From: Veillonella dispar
Lineage (GTDB): Bacteria > Bacillota > Negativicutes > Veillonellales > Veillonellaceae
Direction of reading: 5' to 3'
Length of the DNA: 64,000 bases
NCBI RefSeq assembly: GCF_900637515.1
Contig: NZ_LR134375.1
Span: forward strand, 186,001 to 250,000
Part shown: positions 34,589-43,490 of the stretch, piece by piece
Numbering within the stretch: the stretch's first letter is position 1
Layout: each line of letters starts with the position of its first letter
Notes under the pieces: generated by a model
Seen by the model: only the letters and a program-made list of their open reading frames with translations
Database searches by the model: none
What the model was told of the DNA's origin: nothing
Translations under genes and position numbers: made by a program

Positions 34589-36214
34589 ATGAATCCATTA
34601 CAGCAAAAGCTAGACATTAATAACGAACGGTATAGAATTATTGTATCTATTAAAGAGGATTATTTAGATGGTAAATTGTCCTTGGAAGAGGGCAATCGTA
34701 TTTTGAAAGAAAAATTAGGCACTTGCACGCCTGACGAGTTTGCTTATGCAGAGCAAAGTTTGAAGGGTGTATATAAGGATGAAGAAATCCTAGATAAGAT
34801 GGATGATCTATTGAACTTATTTGATGGCGTATTAGTGCGCGCTGAAAATGAATACCCTGAAAATCATCCATTATGGGCATATTTGGAAGAGATTAATGCC
34901 GTTGAAAAGGTAGCTCTTGAAGCGGATGAATTGTTGAAACAAGATAAGTTTATTAAAAATCCTTGGCTTGGTGTATTTGATTCCCTAGCACAATGGCGTA
35001 TACATCTATCTCGTAAACAAAATCAATTATATCCAATGCTTGAAGAACATGGCTTTGATCGTCCTACGCGTATTATGTGGACCTTTGACGATGGCGTGCG
35101 CGATGCCATCTCTGCGTCCTATGCATTGCTTCGAGAAGATAAATACGAAGAATTTTTAGCATCCGTTCCTGAAACACTGGCAAAGTTACGTGATTTGAAC
35201 TCTAAGGAGTTAGAGGTTTTATTGCCAACATCTTTTAAATTATTAAGCGATGAAGAGTTTGTGCGCATGAGCAAAAATGACCATGAAATCGGTTATGCTA
35301 TTATTAACGCACCAGGTTTATATGTCGTGCCAGGTATTAACGATTCCGCAGCCTCATTAAATGGAAATGCTGCTAGTCAAAATAGTGCAGTATCTAATGA
35401 GTTTCTAAATGATTTAGCAGGCTTATTATCTAAGTATGTAGGTCCTGTAGGTGGAGCACAAGTTGGTAAGGATGCTGTCCTCGATGTGGCGACAGGCAAA
35501 TTAACCTTAGAGCAAATCAATTTGCTGTTCCGTCATCTTCCAGTAGATTTGTCTTATGTTGATGAAAATGAACTTGTTAAGTTTTACAGTGATACGCCAC
35601 ATCGTATATTTCCTCGCAGTGCCAATGTTATTGGTCGTGAAGTGAAGAATTGTCATCCTGCTAAGTCTGTTCATGTTGTAGAAGAAATCGTAGAGAAATT
35701 TCGATCTGGTGAGCAAAACCAAGCTGAATTCTGGATCAATAAACCGGGATTGTTTATCTATGTTATCTATACAGCGGTACGTGATGAAAATGGTAAATTC
35801 CGCGGTGTCTTAGAAATGATGCAAGATTGTACTCATATTCGTGAACTTGAAGGCTCTCGTACCTTGTTGACTTGGGATAAGACTGATTTTGTAGGAAGTA
35901 CAGATAATAATAGTAATGATAAATCCCTAGCTCAAGAGGCCGCAGAAGAGGTTGATGAAGAACCACTTACTACCGATGCAGATGGAAGATTCCATATCGA
36001 TGCGAAGACTACGCTATCTAACTTGATTAAGCAAAGCCCTGAAGTGGTAGATTATTTAATTTCTTTGAACCCTAAGTTTGAGAAATTGAAAACTCCGATG
36101 GTAAAGGTTATGGCTAAGGTGGCTACTATAAAGATGATCGCAGAGCGTGGTGATTTTAATGTAGATGAGCTAGTCGGCAAAATCGATGCCTTCATTAATA
36201 AAGCTAGAAAATAA
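34589..36214 (+). CDS. DUF438 / PAS / DUF1858 protein
   Basis: A 541-residue cytoplasmic protein with three regions. Residues 1-100 are DUF438-like (LDINNERYRIIVSIKEDYLDG). About 310-430 form a PAS domain (LLFRHLPVDLSYVDENELVKFYSDT in sense, with NCHPAKSVHVVEEI). About 465-541 form a DUF1858-like domain (IDAKTTLSNLIKQSPEVVDYL in sense). The central part corresponds to the hemerythrin-like segment of relatives but retains few histidines. Such proteins are predicted redox or ligand sensors. The ATG at 34589 has TTGGAGG upstream. It stands alone; regulation is not visible. Confidence 0.82.
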   Translation: MNPLQQKLDINNERYRIIVSIKEDYLDGKLSLEEGNRILKEKLGTCTPDEFAYAEQSLKGVYKDEEILDKMDDLLNLFDGVLVRAENEYPENHPLWAYLEEINAVEKVALEADELLKQDKFIKNPWLGVFDSLAQWRIHLSRKQNQLYPMLEEHGFDRPTRIMWTFDDGVRDAISASYALLREDKYEEFLASVPETLAKLRDLNSKELEVLLPTSFKLLSDEEFVRMSKNDHEIGYAIINAPGLYVVPGINDSAASLNGNAASQNSAVSNEFLNDLAGLLSKYVGPVGGAQVGKDAVLDVATGKLTLEQINLLFRHLPVDLSYVDENELVKFYSDTPHRIFPRSANVIGREVKNCHPAKSVHVVEEIVEKFRSGEQNQAEFWINKPGLFIYVIYTAVRDENGKFRGVLEMMQDCTHIRELEGSRTLLTWDKTDFVGSTDNNSNDKSLAQEAAEEVDEEPLTTDADGRFHIDAKTTLSNLIKQSPEVVDYLISLNPKFEKLKTPMVKVMAKVATIKMIAERGDFNVDELVGKIDAFINKARK

Positions 36215-36402
36215 ATATGTTGCACTAATTTAAGATAAGCATGCATTAATTTCTTATAATTCATCTCTTTTGTGTATACAAATTTGTCTGAAAAGGGTAC
36301 AATAAAACATAATGAAAGTATTTGCCGAGGCAGTATTTTCTTATCTTAAACTACTTTTACAAGAGAAATTACGTATATATTAAAGGTGAGGATCTGGATA
36401 CT

Positions 36403-38031
36403 ATGTCGACAAGACGCGTTTGGAAGCAAAGTGAAATTAAAACAAACCCATTATTTTCTAAGATGCGCAGTACTATTGAAACTGCATTTTATGGAAACAA
36501 TGTAACGCCTATTACATCTGTGGCACAAGCGTACCAATTGGCCACTGAAGAACCTGGTGTTATCGTCCTCGATATGCCTGTATATAAACCATGCGAGCAA
36601 GGTTTGCCAGCTGATGCAAAGGTACTAGTTACAAACGATGGTAAAACTACAGGCCGTTATGCAAAAGCTCGTCGCATTATTGGCGATGAAGGCATTGACG
36701 AAGTGGAACTTGCTAATATTGCACGTGATGCAGTCTATGATAGCCGTGGTAAAGAATGGATTTCTGCTGATACTATCGTAGGTCTTGATAAAAAATTTAC
36801 TGCTCGTGCGCATTTGATGATTCCAAAAGACCATGCATCCATTTTGTATTCTTGGATTATGAACTTTAAGTTCTTTGATGCAGCTGTAAAAGAGTTCTAC
36901 AATGATAGCGTAGAAATTCCAGAAGGCGACATTTATATCTATTCTGATCCTGAATATGTGGTACCAGGTCATCCAGGTGGGCTTGCTATTTTTGATCCAG
37001 CTCATAATTGCGCTATGATTCTTGGTATGCGCTACTTCGGTGAGCATAAAAAAGGTACCCTTACATTGGCATGGTCCTTGGCGAATCGTTTCGACTATGT
37101 AGCATGCCACGGCGGTATGAAACGTTACAATCTTGACAATGGTAAAAGCTATACAATCGGTGTATTTGGCTTGTCCGGTTCTGGTAAATCTACATTAACT
37201 CATGAAAAGCATGATGGTCGTTATGATATTTCTATCTTACATGACGATGCGTATATCATCAATACTAATGACTTGAGTTCTATTGCTCTTGAACCTACAT
37301 ATTTCGACAAAATGCAAGATTACCCTGTGGAACATCCGGCTAATGAATTCTTGTTAACACTACAAAACGTAGGCGTAACTATGGATGAGGATGGCCGTAA
37401 GGTTGTGTTGGCAGAAGATGTGCGTAATAACAATGGTCGCGCTATTAAATCTCAATTCTGGACAGATAATCGTGTAAACTACGTAGATCAACCAGTTAAT
37501 GCCATTGTATGGCTTATGAAAGATAAAACGTTACCACCAATCCTTAAAATTAATGACCCTGTTTTGGCATCTACAATGGGCGCAACACTTGCTACACGTC
37601 GTTCTACTGCTGAAAAACTCGATGCCCATGTGGATCCAAATGCACTTGTTATCGAACCATATGCAAATCCATTCCGTACATATCCATTGGTTCGTGACTA
37701 TGAAAGCTACAAAAAATTATTCTCTGAATGTGGCGTACAATGTTACATCATGAACACAGGTTTCTTCTTGGAAAATAAAATTCCTAAAGAGGTAACTCTT
37801 GATTTATTGGAACGTTTGGTAGAAGGTGCATTGGACTTCAAACCATTCTATAAATATGAAAACCTCTCTTATGTTGAGGTTCCTGGTTTTGAACCACCAT
37901 TCCAAGTGCGTGAATACCATCACCAATTACACAAAGCTTTCGAGTTCCGCTATGACTATGTAGAAAAACTTATTGGTCATAAAAACGAATTGCCACAAGA
38001 AGTATTGGATGTATTAAAAACTCTAATGTAG
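36403..38031 (+). CDS. pckA: Phosphoenolpyruvate carboxykinase (ATP) family protein
   Basis: A 542-residue protein, a length typical of ATP-PEPCK, which interconverts oxaloacetate and PEP. The phosphate loop is GLSGSGKST near residue 257. After it come ILHDDAYIIN (in place of the common LIGDDEH), a long catalytic core, and MNTGFFLE near 450, equivalent to the conserved NTGW. These differences make it a divergent member, so the enzymatic assignment is likely rather than certain. The ATG at 36403 has AGGTGAGG about 11 bases upstream; an earlier in-frame ATG at 36322 gives an atypical N-terminus. A 43-base tandem duplication begins two bases after the stop. Confidence 0.82.
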   Translation: MSTRRVWKQSEIKTNPLFSKMRSTIETAFYGNNVTPITSVAQAYQLATEEPGVIVLDMPVYKPCEQGLPADAKVLVTNDGKTTGRYAKARRIIGDEGIDEVELANIARDAVYDSRGKEWISADTIVGLDKKFTARAHLMIPKDHASILYSWIMNFKFFDAAVKEFYNDSVEIPEGDIYIYSDPEYVVPGHPGGLAIFDPAHNCAMILGMRYFGEHKKGTLTLAWSLANRFDYVACHGGMKRYNLDNGKSYTIGVFGLSGSGKSTLTHEKHDGRYDISILHDDAYIINTNDLSSIALEPTYFDKMQDYPVEHPANEFLLTLQNVGVTMDEDGRKVVLAEDVRNNNGRAIKSQFWTDNRVNYVDQPVNAIVWLMKDKTLPPILKINDPVLASTMGATLATRRSTAEKLDAHVDPNALVIEPYANPFRTYPLVRDYESYKKLFSECGVQCYIMNTGFFLENKIPKEVTLDLLERLVEGALDFKPFYKYENLSYVEVPGFEPPFQVREYHHQLHKAFEFRYDYVEKLIGHKNELPQEVLDVLKTLM

Positions 38032-38032
38032 T

Positions 38033-38118
38033 CTCAAAATTTATTAAATCCTCAATATAATATTGAGATTGTCTACTCAAAATTTATTAAATCCTCAATA
38101 TAATATTGAGATTGTCTA
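38033..38118 (+). repeat. Perfect 43-base tandem duplication after pckA
   Basis: Positions 38033-38075 and 38076-38118 are identical. Each contains the hairpin CTCAATAT/ATATTGAG. It begins two bases after the pckA stop codon. Confidence 0.95.
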
Positions 38119-38133
38119 ACTGCTCAAATAAAA

Positions 38134-38162
38134 GGCCCTCCTTGTGGAGGGCTCTTTCTTTT
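38134..38162 (+). terminator. Terminator of pckA
   Basis: GCCCTCC-TTGT-GGAGGGC followed by TCTTTCTTTT. Confidence 0.85.
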
Positions 38163-38215
38163 GTGGTAATATATACTTATGATAAATCAATAATGTTTTG
38201 TTATAAGGTGTTTTT

Positions 38216-39121
38216 ATGGATATAAAGGATATTAAATATATAAGTACCATCGTTGAGATGGCATCATTTTCAAAGGCGTCTAAAAAACTATATATCTCTC
38301 AACCTGCATTGAGTCAAAGTATTCGTCGCATTGAGGCTGAATTAGGTGTACCTTTATTTGCTCGAGATCGGACAAAGGTTGTACCAACCGCTGCAGCCTT
38401 ACAAATTGCTAAAGAGGGTATGCCTTTAGTAGGAAAGGTAGAGGCTTTAACGCAGTCGATCATTAATCAAGGGTCTGATGCGGCTTATCATGTGCGTATT
38501 GGATTATCTCAATTCTATGGTCACCATATGTTGGGAAAAACATTGAAGAGCTTTCAACAAATTGAGCCATCCTGGGAATTTCATGTAGTAGAAGGGGAGT
38601 CCCATTTTTTGGAGCAACAAATTTGTGATGGATTGGTTGATGTAGGTCTATTTCCAACACCAATTTACTCGCAAGCTCTTGAAAGTTATCCTGTGTTAGA
38701 TGAGCAAATTTTATTAGCTGTTAGTGTAGAGAATAAAAAAGCTATAGCTATTGCTGACTCGCTTATGACACCGAATGGAATACATGAGATAGCACCATTT
38801 GGGTCTTTCCCTTTTATTCTCATAAGAGAAGGCCTTAAGTTGCGAACCTTGGTAAATCGTCTATGTCAGGCTGAATCCTTTGTGCCTAAAGCGGTTATTG
38901 GTTCTGAAAATCTTGACACTTGTAGATCCTTGGTAGAAGATGATTATGGTATTACATTCTTGCCGAGTACACTTAATAGTAAAGGTGATGATGATAAAGT
39001 TAAATTCTATCCTTTAGCATCGAAACTATGTTTCCGTCAATTAGTTCTTGTAGCGAGATCAGATAGAGCAAAGCGATTCCATTTGCCTGAAGTGGCTCAA
39101 GTTATGCAACAATTCTTATAA
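38216..39121 (+). CDS. LysR family transcriptional regulator
   Basis: A 301-residue regulator. The N-terminal winged helix-turn-helix is clear (MASFSKASKKLYISQPALSQSIRRIEAELG.. in sense, residues 12-42), followed by a periplasmic-binding-protein-like effector domain from about 90. Effector unknown. It precedes the CO dehydrogenase gene in the same direction, with a terminator in between, so it may act in trans on it or on pckA upstream. The ribosome binding site is weak (AAGGTG). Confidence 0.92.
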   Translation: MDIKDIKYISTIVEMASFSKASKKLYISQPALSQSIRRIEAELGVPLFARDRTKVVPTAAALQIAKEGMPLVGKVEALTQSIINQGSDAAYHVRIGLSQFYGHHMLGKTLKSFQQIEPSWEFHVVEGESHFLEQQICDGLVDVGLFPTPIYSQALESYPVLDEQILLAVSVENKKAIAIADSLMTPNGIHEIAPFGSFPFILIREGLKLRTLVNRLCQAESFVPKAVIGSENLDTCRSLVEDDYGITFLPSTLNSKGDDDKVKFYPLASKLCFRQLVLVARSDRAKRFHLPEVAQVMQQFL

Positions 39122-39214
39122 ATTATACAGATGGAATGTTAGAGTATTAAGTACTGTTTGCAAATAATAATTCATATAAAACAATATATAAATATAGTAT
39201 TCTATAGATAAAAG

Positions 39215-39252
39215 AGGTTAATTCCCTAAGTTCGCAGGAATTAACCTCCTTT
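39215..39252 (+). terminator. Terminator of the LysR gene
   Basis: AGGTTAATTCC pairs with GGAATTAACCT over an 11-base loop, followed by CCTTT. Confidence 0.75.
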
Positions 39253-39347
39253 GCTTTGTGAAAGAAAACTGAAAATATCGAATTTGATAAATATAGCAAT
39301 TACGATGTTCTTTGAAGCAAATGAGTCAAAAAATTCTCAAAAAATAA

Positions 39348-39376
39348 TTGACAAATGCCCTGTCAAAAAATATACT
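39348..39376 (+). promoter_or_regulatory. Promoter of the CO dehydrogenase gene with overlapping inverted repeat
   Basis: TTGACA (39348-39353), 17-base spacer, TATACT (39371-39376). The -35 box is the left half of TTGACA-N7-TGTCAA (39348-39366), a candidate operator. The 130-base leader also has a hairpin around CCACAAGTGTGG (39418-39429) and a perfect palindrome GGCCTACGTAGGCC (39478-39491) just before the AGGAGG. Confidence 0.75.
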
Positions 39377-39506
39377 TAAATTAGGTTAAAACATATTTAG
39401 GAGATAGGATTTAAAACCCACAAGTGTGGTGGATTTAAAAAATAAAAGTAGAATATGTTTTCTTATTATTGTTAGTTGGCCTACGTAGGCCCCTAGGAGG
39501 TTTATT

Positions 39507-41696
39507 ATGAATAAAGATGTGGAAAACAAAAATACCCATGACCACAGCCATGGCGAACATCATCACCATCATGATCATGACCATCATCACCATGACCATG
39601 ACCACTGCCATTGTGGCGGTCACCATCACGATCACGACCATGATCATCATCACGATCACGATCATGAACATGGTCACGACCATAGTCATGCAAAGGCTAT
39701 GCCGACGGATAAATGGGTGCCACACACTCATGAACCAGGGGTACCTCATGAACATGGCGTAAATGACTACATGAAAGCTGTTGCAGAATACCGTAAAACT
39801 TGGCCTACAAAACAAGATGTTATCGAACAAACACCAGATCCTGCTGTGCGCGAAATGATCCTTCGCATGGAGCAAATTGGTTGCGATACAGTATTTGACC
39901 GTTTCGATAAACAACAACCACAATGTACTTTTGGTATTGCAGGCGTATGTTGTCGTGTTTGCTTCATGGGTCCATGTAAAATTACACCTAAGAGCCCTCG
40001 TGGTGTCTGCGGTGCTGATGCTGACCTTATCGTAGCTCGTAATATGACACGCGCAGCCGCTGGTGGCTTAACACAACATGGTGCGCATGCTCGCGAAATC
40101 TTGATTTCTTTGAAAGCTGCTGCTAACGATCAATTGGATATCCCAATTTTGGGCGAAGAAAAAATTCGCACAGTATGTAAAGCTTTTAACATTCCTGAAG
40201 AAGGTCGTTCCTTAAAAGAAGTGGCTAATGACTTGGCAGATGTTCTATTAGAAGATTTGAGCCGTGCATTGCCTGGCGAATATAAAACAATTACAGCGTT
40301 AGCTCCAGCTGAGCGCCGTGAAGTTTGGAAAAACCTTGATATCTTACCTATTTCTGCGTACAATGAAGCCTTTGATGCATATCATCGTACTTGCGTAGGT
40401 ACAGATGGCGATTGGGAAAGCAACATGAAACAATTCTTGCGTTGTGGTCTTGCTTTCACATTCACAGGCGTAGTAGCTGCGGACATCGCAACAGATGCAT
40501 TGTTCGGTCAAGGTGGTCGTCGTACATCAAAAGTTAACATCGGTGCATTGAAAAAAGGTTATGTTAACATCGCTGTTCATGGTCACTTGCCAACATTAGT
40601 ATCCCAAATTTGTACAATTGGTGCCTCTGAAGAGTATTTAGAAAAAGCGAAAGCTATCGGTGCTAAAGGTATCCAATTCTACGGTATCTGCTGCTCTGGT
40701 TTGTCCAGCATGTACCGCTACGAAAACGTTATTCCATTGTGTAATGCTATCGGTGCAGAACTTGTACTTGGTACAGGCGCTCTTGATTGCTGGGTAGCTG
40801 ACGTTCAAGACGTATACCCTGCTATCATGGACGTAGCACGTTGCTTCAACACAAAAGTTATCACTACATCTGATGCAGCTCGTTTACCAGGTGCAGAACA
40901 CATTGGTTACGATCACCATCATACTAACTTGTCTGAAACAAAAGCATTGGCTCGCAAAATCTTGGATCGCGCTCTTGAAGCTCATGAATTGCGCAAAGGC
41001 ATGCCTGTATTCATTCCGCCATACGAAATCACTGCTGAAGTTGGTTTCTCTCCAGAATCCACTGTTAAACATTACGGTTCCTTCAAACCATTGGCAGAGG
41101 CTTTAAAATCTGGTAAAGTTCGTGGTATTGTAAACGTAGTAGGTTGTTCCAACCCTCGCGTTATTTATGAAAAAGCAACTGTAGATATTGTTGATACACT
41201 TATCAAAAATGGCTGTATCATCTTAACAAATGGTTGTGCATCCTTCCCATTGATGAAACTTGGTTACTGTAATACAGATGCTATTAAGAAATGTAGCCCT
41301 GCATTGCAAGAGTTCTTGGGCGATGATCAACCACCTGTATGGCATGTCGGCGAATGTGTAGATAATGCACGTTCCTCCGGTATTTTTGCTGGTATTGCTG
41401 GTGAATTAGGTCTTAACTTACCACAAATGCCATTTGCTATGTCTAGCCCTGAATGGTCTAACGAAAAAGGTATCGATGCATCCCTTGGCTTCCGCTTGAT
41501 GGGTATTAACTCTTACCATTGCGTTGAGCCACCTACACAAGGCTCTGATGCTGTTACAAAATGGCTTAAAGAAGACACTAAAGACATCTTAGGTTCTGTT
41601 ATGTATGTAAATACTGATCCTGCTAAAGTAGCTGAAAAAATCTTAGCTGATATCGATGCTAAACGTGCTGCTTTAGGTTGGGCTGAAGTAAAATAG
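39507..41696 (+). CDS. cooS: Ni-dependent CO dehydrogenase catalytic subunit with His-rich N-terminus
   Basis: A 729-residue anaerobic CO dehydrogenase that oxidises CO to CO2 at a Ni-Fe-S cluster. Cluster cysteines appear in CRVCFMGPCK near residue 150, YGICCSGLSS, GALDCWVAD, VVGCSNPRV, TNGCASFP and HVGECVDNARS. Classical CooS has about 630-640 residues. The excess is N-terminal: residues 11-61 contain about 30 histidines, many in HDH and HHH runs with two cysteines, resembling nickel-binding tails of CooJ, HypB or UreE. No acetyl-CoA synthase, cooC, cooF or hydrogenase gene adjoins it. Strong RBS AGGAGG. Confidence 0.93.
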   Translation: MNKDVENKNTHDHSHGEHHHHHDHDHHHHDHDHCHCGGHHHDHDHDHHHDHDHEHGHDHSHAKAMPTDKWVPHTHEPGVPHEHGVNDYMKAVAEYRKTWPTKQDVIEQTPDPAVREMILRMEQIGCDTVFDRFDKQQPQCTFGIAGVCCRVCFMGPCKITPKSPRGVCGADADLIVARNMTRAAAGGLTQHGAHAREILISLKAAANDQLDIPILGEEKIRTVCKAFNIPEEGRSLKEVANDLADVLLEDLSRALPGEYKTITALAPAERREVWKNLDILPISAYNEAFDAYHRTCVGTDGDWESNMKQFLRCGLAFTFTGVVAADIATDALFGQGGRRTSKVNIGALKKGYVNIAVHGHLPTLVSQICTIGASEEYLEKAKAIGAKGIQFYGICCSGLSSMYRYENVIPLCNAIGAELVLGTGALDCWVADVQDVYPAIMDVARCFNTKVITTSDAARLPGAEHIGYDHHHTNLSETKALARKILDRALEAHELRKGMPVFIPPYEITAEVGFSPESTVKHYGSFKPLAEALKSGKVRGIVNVVGCSNPRVIYEKATVDIVDTLIKNGCIILTNGCASFPLMKLGYCNTDAIKKCSPALQEFLGDDQPPVWHVGECVDNARSSGIFAGIAGELGLNLPQMPFAMSSPEWSNEKGIDASLGFRLMGINSYHCVEPPTQGSDAVTKWLKEDTKDILGSVMYVNTDPAKVAEKILADIDAKRAALGWAEVK

Positions 41697-41733
41697 TTTA
41701 TCCTTTGATAGATTATAATTTGTAGTTGCGTAT

Positions 41734-41794
41734 AAAAACACCCTCTATAGATCTTATAGTTATTATGACTATTAGAATTAAGAGGGTGTTTTTT
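41734..41794. terminator. Bidirectional terminator between cooS and the MBL hydrolase gene
   Basis: AAAAACACCCTCT pairs with AGAGGGTGTTTTT around a long loop. It serves both convergent genes. Confidence 0.75.
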
Positions 41795-41865
41795 ATTGCT
41801 TGTGGATAGATTTTTTACTTGTCTTGTATTAGCCGTAGTATAATGTACTAATTGTTTTAGACCTA

Positions 41866-42651
41866 TTAAAGTGTGATGGTTTCACCATCTTCAGGCACTG
41901 CTACATGGCTTTCAATATTGTTGCCTTTGATAAATTTGCGTACATCCTTACGACTTGTTGCAGTATGATTAACTGTATCCATGTGAACCGCAATAATTTT
42001 AGCCTCTGGTTTGCGTACCACCATGCGGCCAATATCTTTTGTACCCATAATAATACTATCTTCAAAGCCTAAAATTTGAGCATATCCAGTGTTCATAATA
42101 ATAACGTTAGGGTCGAAGCGAAGGAGGGCCTTCTCTACATCACTTGTCCAAACTGTATCGCCTACAAGGTACACAGTTGGTTCGTCTGCTGCTTCAAAAA
42201 TAACGCCCATCGCATCGCCTGCTAATTGTGCGAGAACTGGATTTGCATACATTTCTAGAGTGCCGTGGGAGCCACCTGTTTTTCTTAATGTGATACTATT
42301 AAACTCTAGACTTTCAAAAATGATGCGTACATCATTAAAGCCTTGTGAAGTAATAAGTTCTTTGTCCGCTGTATTTTGTACAAAAATAGGAAGTGATTTT
42401 GGAATAGCATTAATTGCCGTATCATCCCAATGGTCAAGATGTGTGTGTGTGACTACCACTGCAGTTACATTGCTTAATAGATTGTCCATTGATAGAGGTA
42501 AATCAACCATAGGCATTCTTTGTTGATAGTTAAATGTTCCTTCAAAGCCAGGATAAGTATCTTTTGGTGCTAAAAATGGATCAATAAGGAATGTTGTATT
42601 TTTTATTGTTAATTTTCCTGTGGCGTTTCGAATGTGAGTATATTGTGTCAT
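41866..42651 (-). CDS. MBL-fold metallohydrolase (UlaG-like)
   Basis: A 261-residue cytoplasmic hydrolase of the metallo-beta-lactamase fold. The metal motif is THTHLDHWDD near residue 72, with a further Asp in VGDTVW near 168 and His in VHMDTVNH near 222. It lacks the features of beta-lactamases or RNases, so the substrate is unknown. AAGGAG precedes the ATG. It is divergent from a TetR-family gene, with two inverted repeats between them, and is probably the target of that regulator. Confidence 0.85.
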   Translation of the reverse strand: MTQYTHIRNATGKLTIKNTTFLIDPFLAPKDTYPGFEGTFNYQQRMPMVDLPLSMDNLLSNVTAVVVTHTHLDHWDDTAINAIPKSLPIFVQNTADKELITSQGFNDVRIIFESLEFNSITLRKTGGSHGTLEMYANPVLAQLAGDAMGVIFEAADEPTVYLVGDTVWTSDVEKALLRFDPNVIIMNTGYAQILGFEDSIIMGTKDIGRMVVRKPEAKIIAVHMDTVNHTATSRKDVRKFIKGNNIESHVAVPEDGETITL

Positions 42652-42715
42652 AGTTATCTCCTTAATTAGATTATTGTCGATTTAATTGAATAGATTATTA
42701 TTTGTAATCTCTAGA

Positions 42716-42744
42716 ACTAGTGTACCTTGTTTTGGTATACTAGT
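42716..42744. promoter_or_regulatory. Candidate TetR operator, distal
   Basis: ACTAGTGTACC-N7-GGTATACTAGT, 10 of 11 pairs, midway between the divergent MBL and TetR genes. It is placed to control the MBL gene. Confidence 0.6.
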
Positions 42745-42774
42745 CTCAACAATAATTAACACTATGTTTATTAA

Positions 42775-42799
42775 TAGACACATTGTATAAAAGTGTCTA
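42775..42799. promoter_or_regulatory. Second inverted repeat, proximal to the TetR gene
   Basis: TAGACAC-N11-GTGTCTA, perfect arms, 14 bases before the TetR-family start codon. Possibly an autoregulatory site. Confidence 0.45.
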
Positions 42800-42812
42800 T
42801 GTTGGAGGTTAT

Positions 42813-43412
42813 ATGATAACTCGAAAAGAAATGACACGTATGTTGTTAAAAGAAGGCTTGCTTAGTTGGTTAGCAAACAATTCCTTTGAGTCTGTAACAG
42901 TAACATCGTTGTGTAAAGCTTCGGGTATAACTCGTTCCACTTTTTATTTACACTATAGTAATATCATGGAAATTGTTGATGATTTAGTGGATGATGCAAT
43001 CGCTTATTCAAAGCCAGGAATGGTAGATAACAACAATTTACAAACTATAGCTAACACCTTATCAGCTGCTTCTAATTCTGTTTCGTTGAGAGAAGCATAC
43101 GATTCTATTTTTGATAGATTGCCTTTATGTCAGCGTATTATACGACATAAAAAGTATTTACCTTTATTTTTAGATGAACAAATTTCAGAATATGTATTAC
43201 AACGCATTATAGGACGTGAAAAAGATCGACAAGGACTCGTTATAGCAGAATCTCTTGGCGTTTCGTTTGATGTTGGGGTATCTGTTTTTGTATTTTTAGT
43301 ACACGGTCTATATGCTGTTAATAAACAATATAAGTGGTCTCAGAGCGATGAGTGGTTAGAAGCTCAGAAAATTATTTTTGAACTAGTTTATCGTGGATTA
43401 CAAAGAAGATAG
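42813..43412 (+). CDS. TetR/AcrR family transcriptional regulator
   Basis: A 199-residue regulator. The N-terminal helix-turn-helix reads VTVTSLCKASGITRSTFYLHY near residues 26-46, followed by a ligand-binding helical domain of low conservation. The start at 42813 follows GGAGG by 4 bases; an in-frame ATG at 42783 lies inside the inverted repeat. It probably controls the divergent MBL gene and itself. Ligand unknown. Confidence 0.88.
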   Translation: MITRKEMTRMLLKEGLLSWLANNSFESVTVTSLCKASGITRSTFYLHYSNIMEIVDDLVDDAIAYSKPGMVDNNNLQTIANTLSAASNSVSLREAYDSIFDRLPLCQRIIRHKKYLPLFLDEQISEYVLQRIIGREKDRQGLVIAESLGVSFDVGVSVFVFLVHGLYAVNKQYKWSQSDEWLEAQKIIFELVYRGLQRR

Positions 43413-43460
43413 AATTTATATACGCTTATATTTTGAGATTCATTAAAGTTTTATACAACG

Positions 43461-43490
43461 AAAAAAGGACTCCAACGGGAGTCCTTTTTT
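43461..43490 (+). terminator. Terminator of the TetR gene
   Basis: AAAAAAGGACTCC pairs with GGAGTCCTTTTTT. Confidence 0.93.

Noticed and set aside
36403-38031. pckA product considered as a kinase of the HPr kinase type because of the lone P-loop
   Set aside because: The length and the MNTG-type C-terminal motif fit the ATP-PEPCK family better, although divergent.
39507-39700. Repetitive CAT/CAC/GAC DNA considered as a possible CRISPR-like or satellite array
   Set aside because: The repeats have no fixed period or spacers and are fully explained as codons of the His/Asp-rich protein segment.
39435-39923. Long open frames antisense to the start of cooS, rich in Met/Val/Ile or Asp/His
   Set aside because: They mirror the low-complexity CAC/CAT/GAC codons of the His-rich region and have no ribosome binding site.
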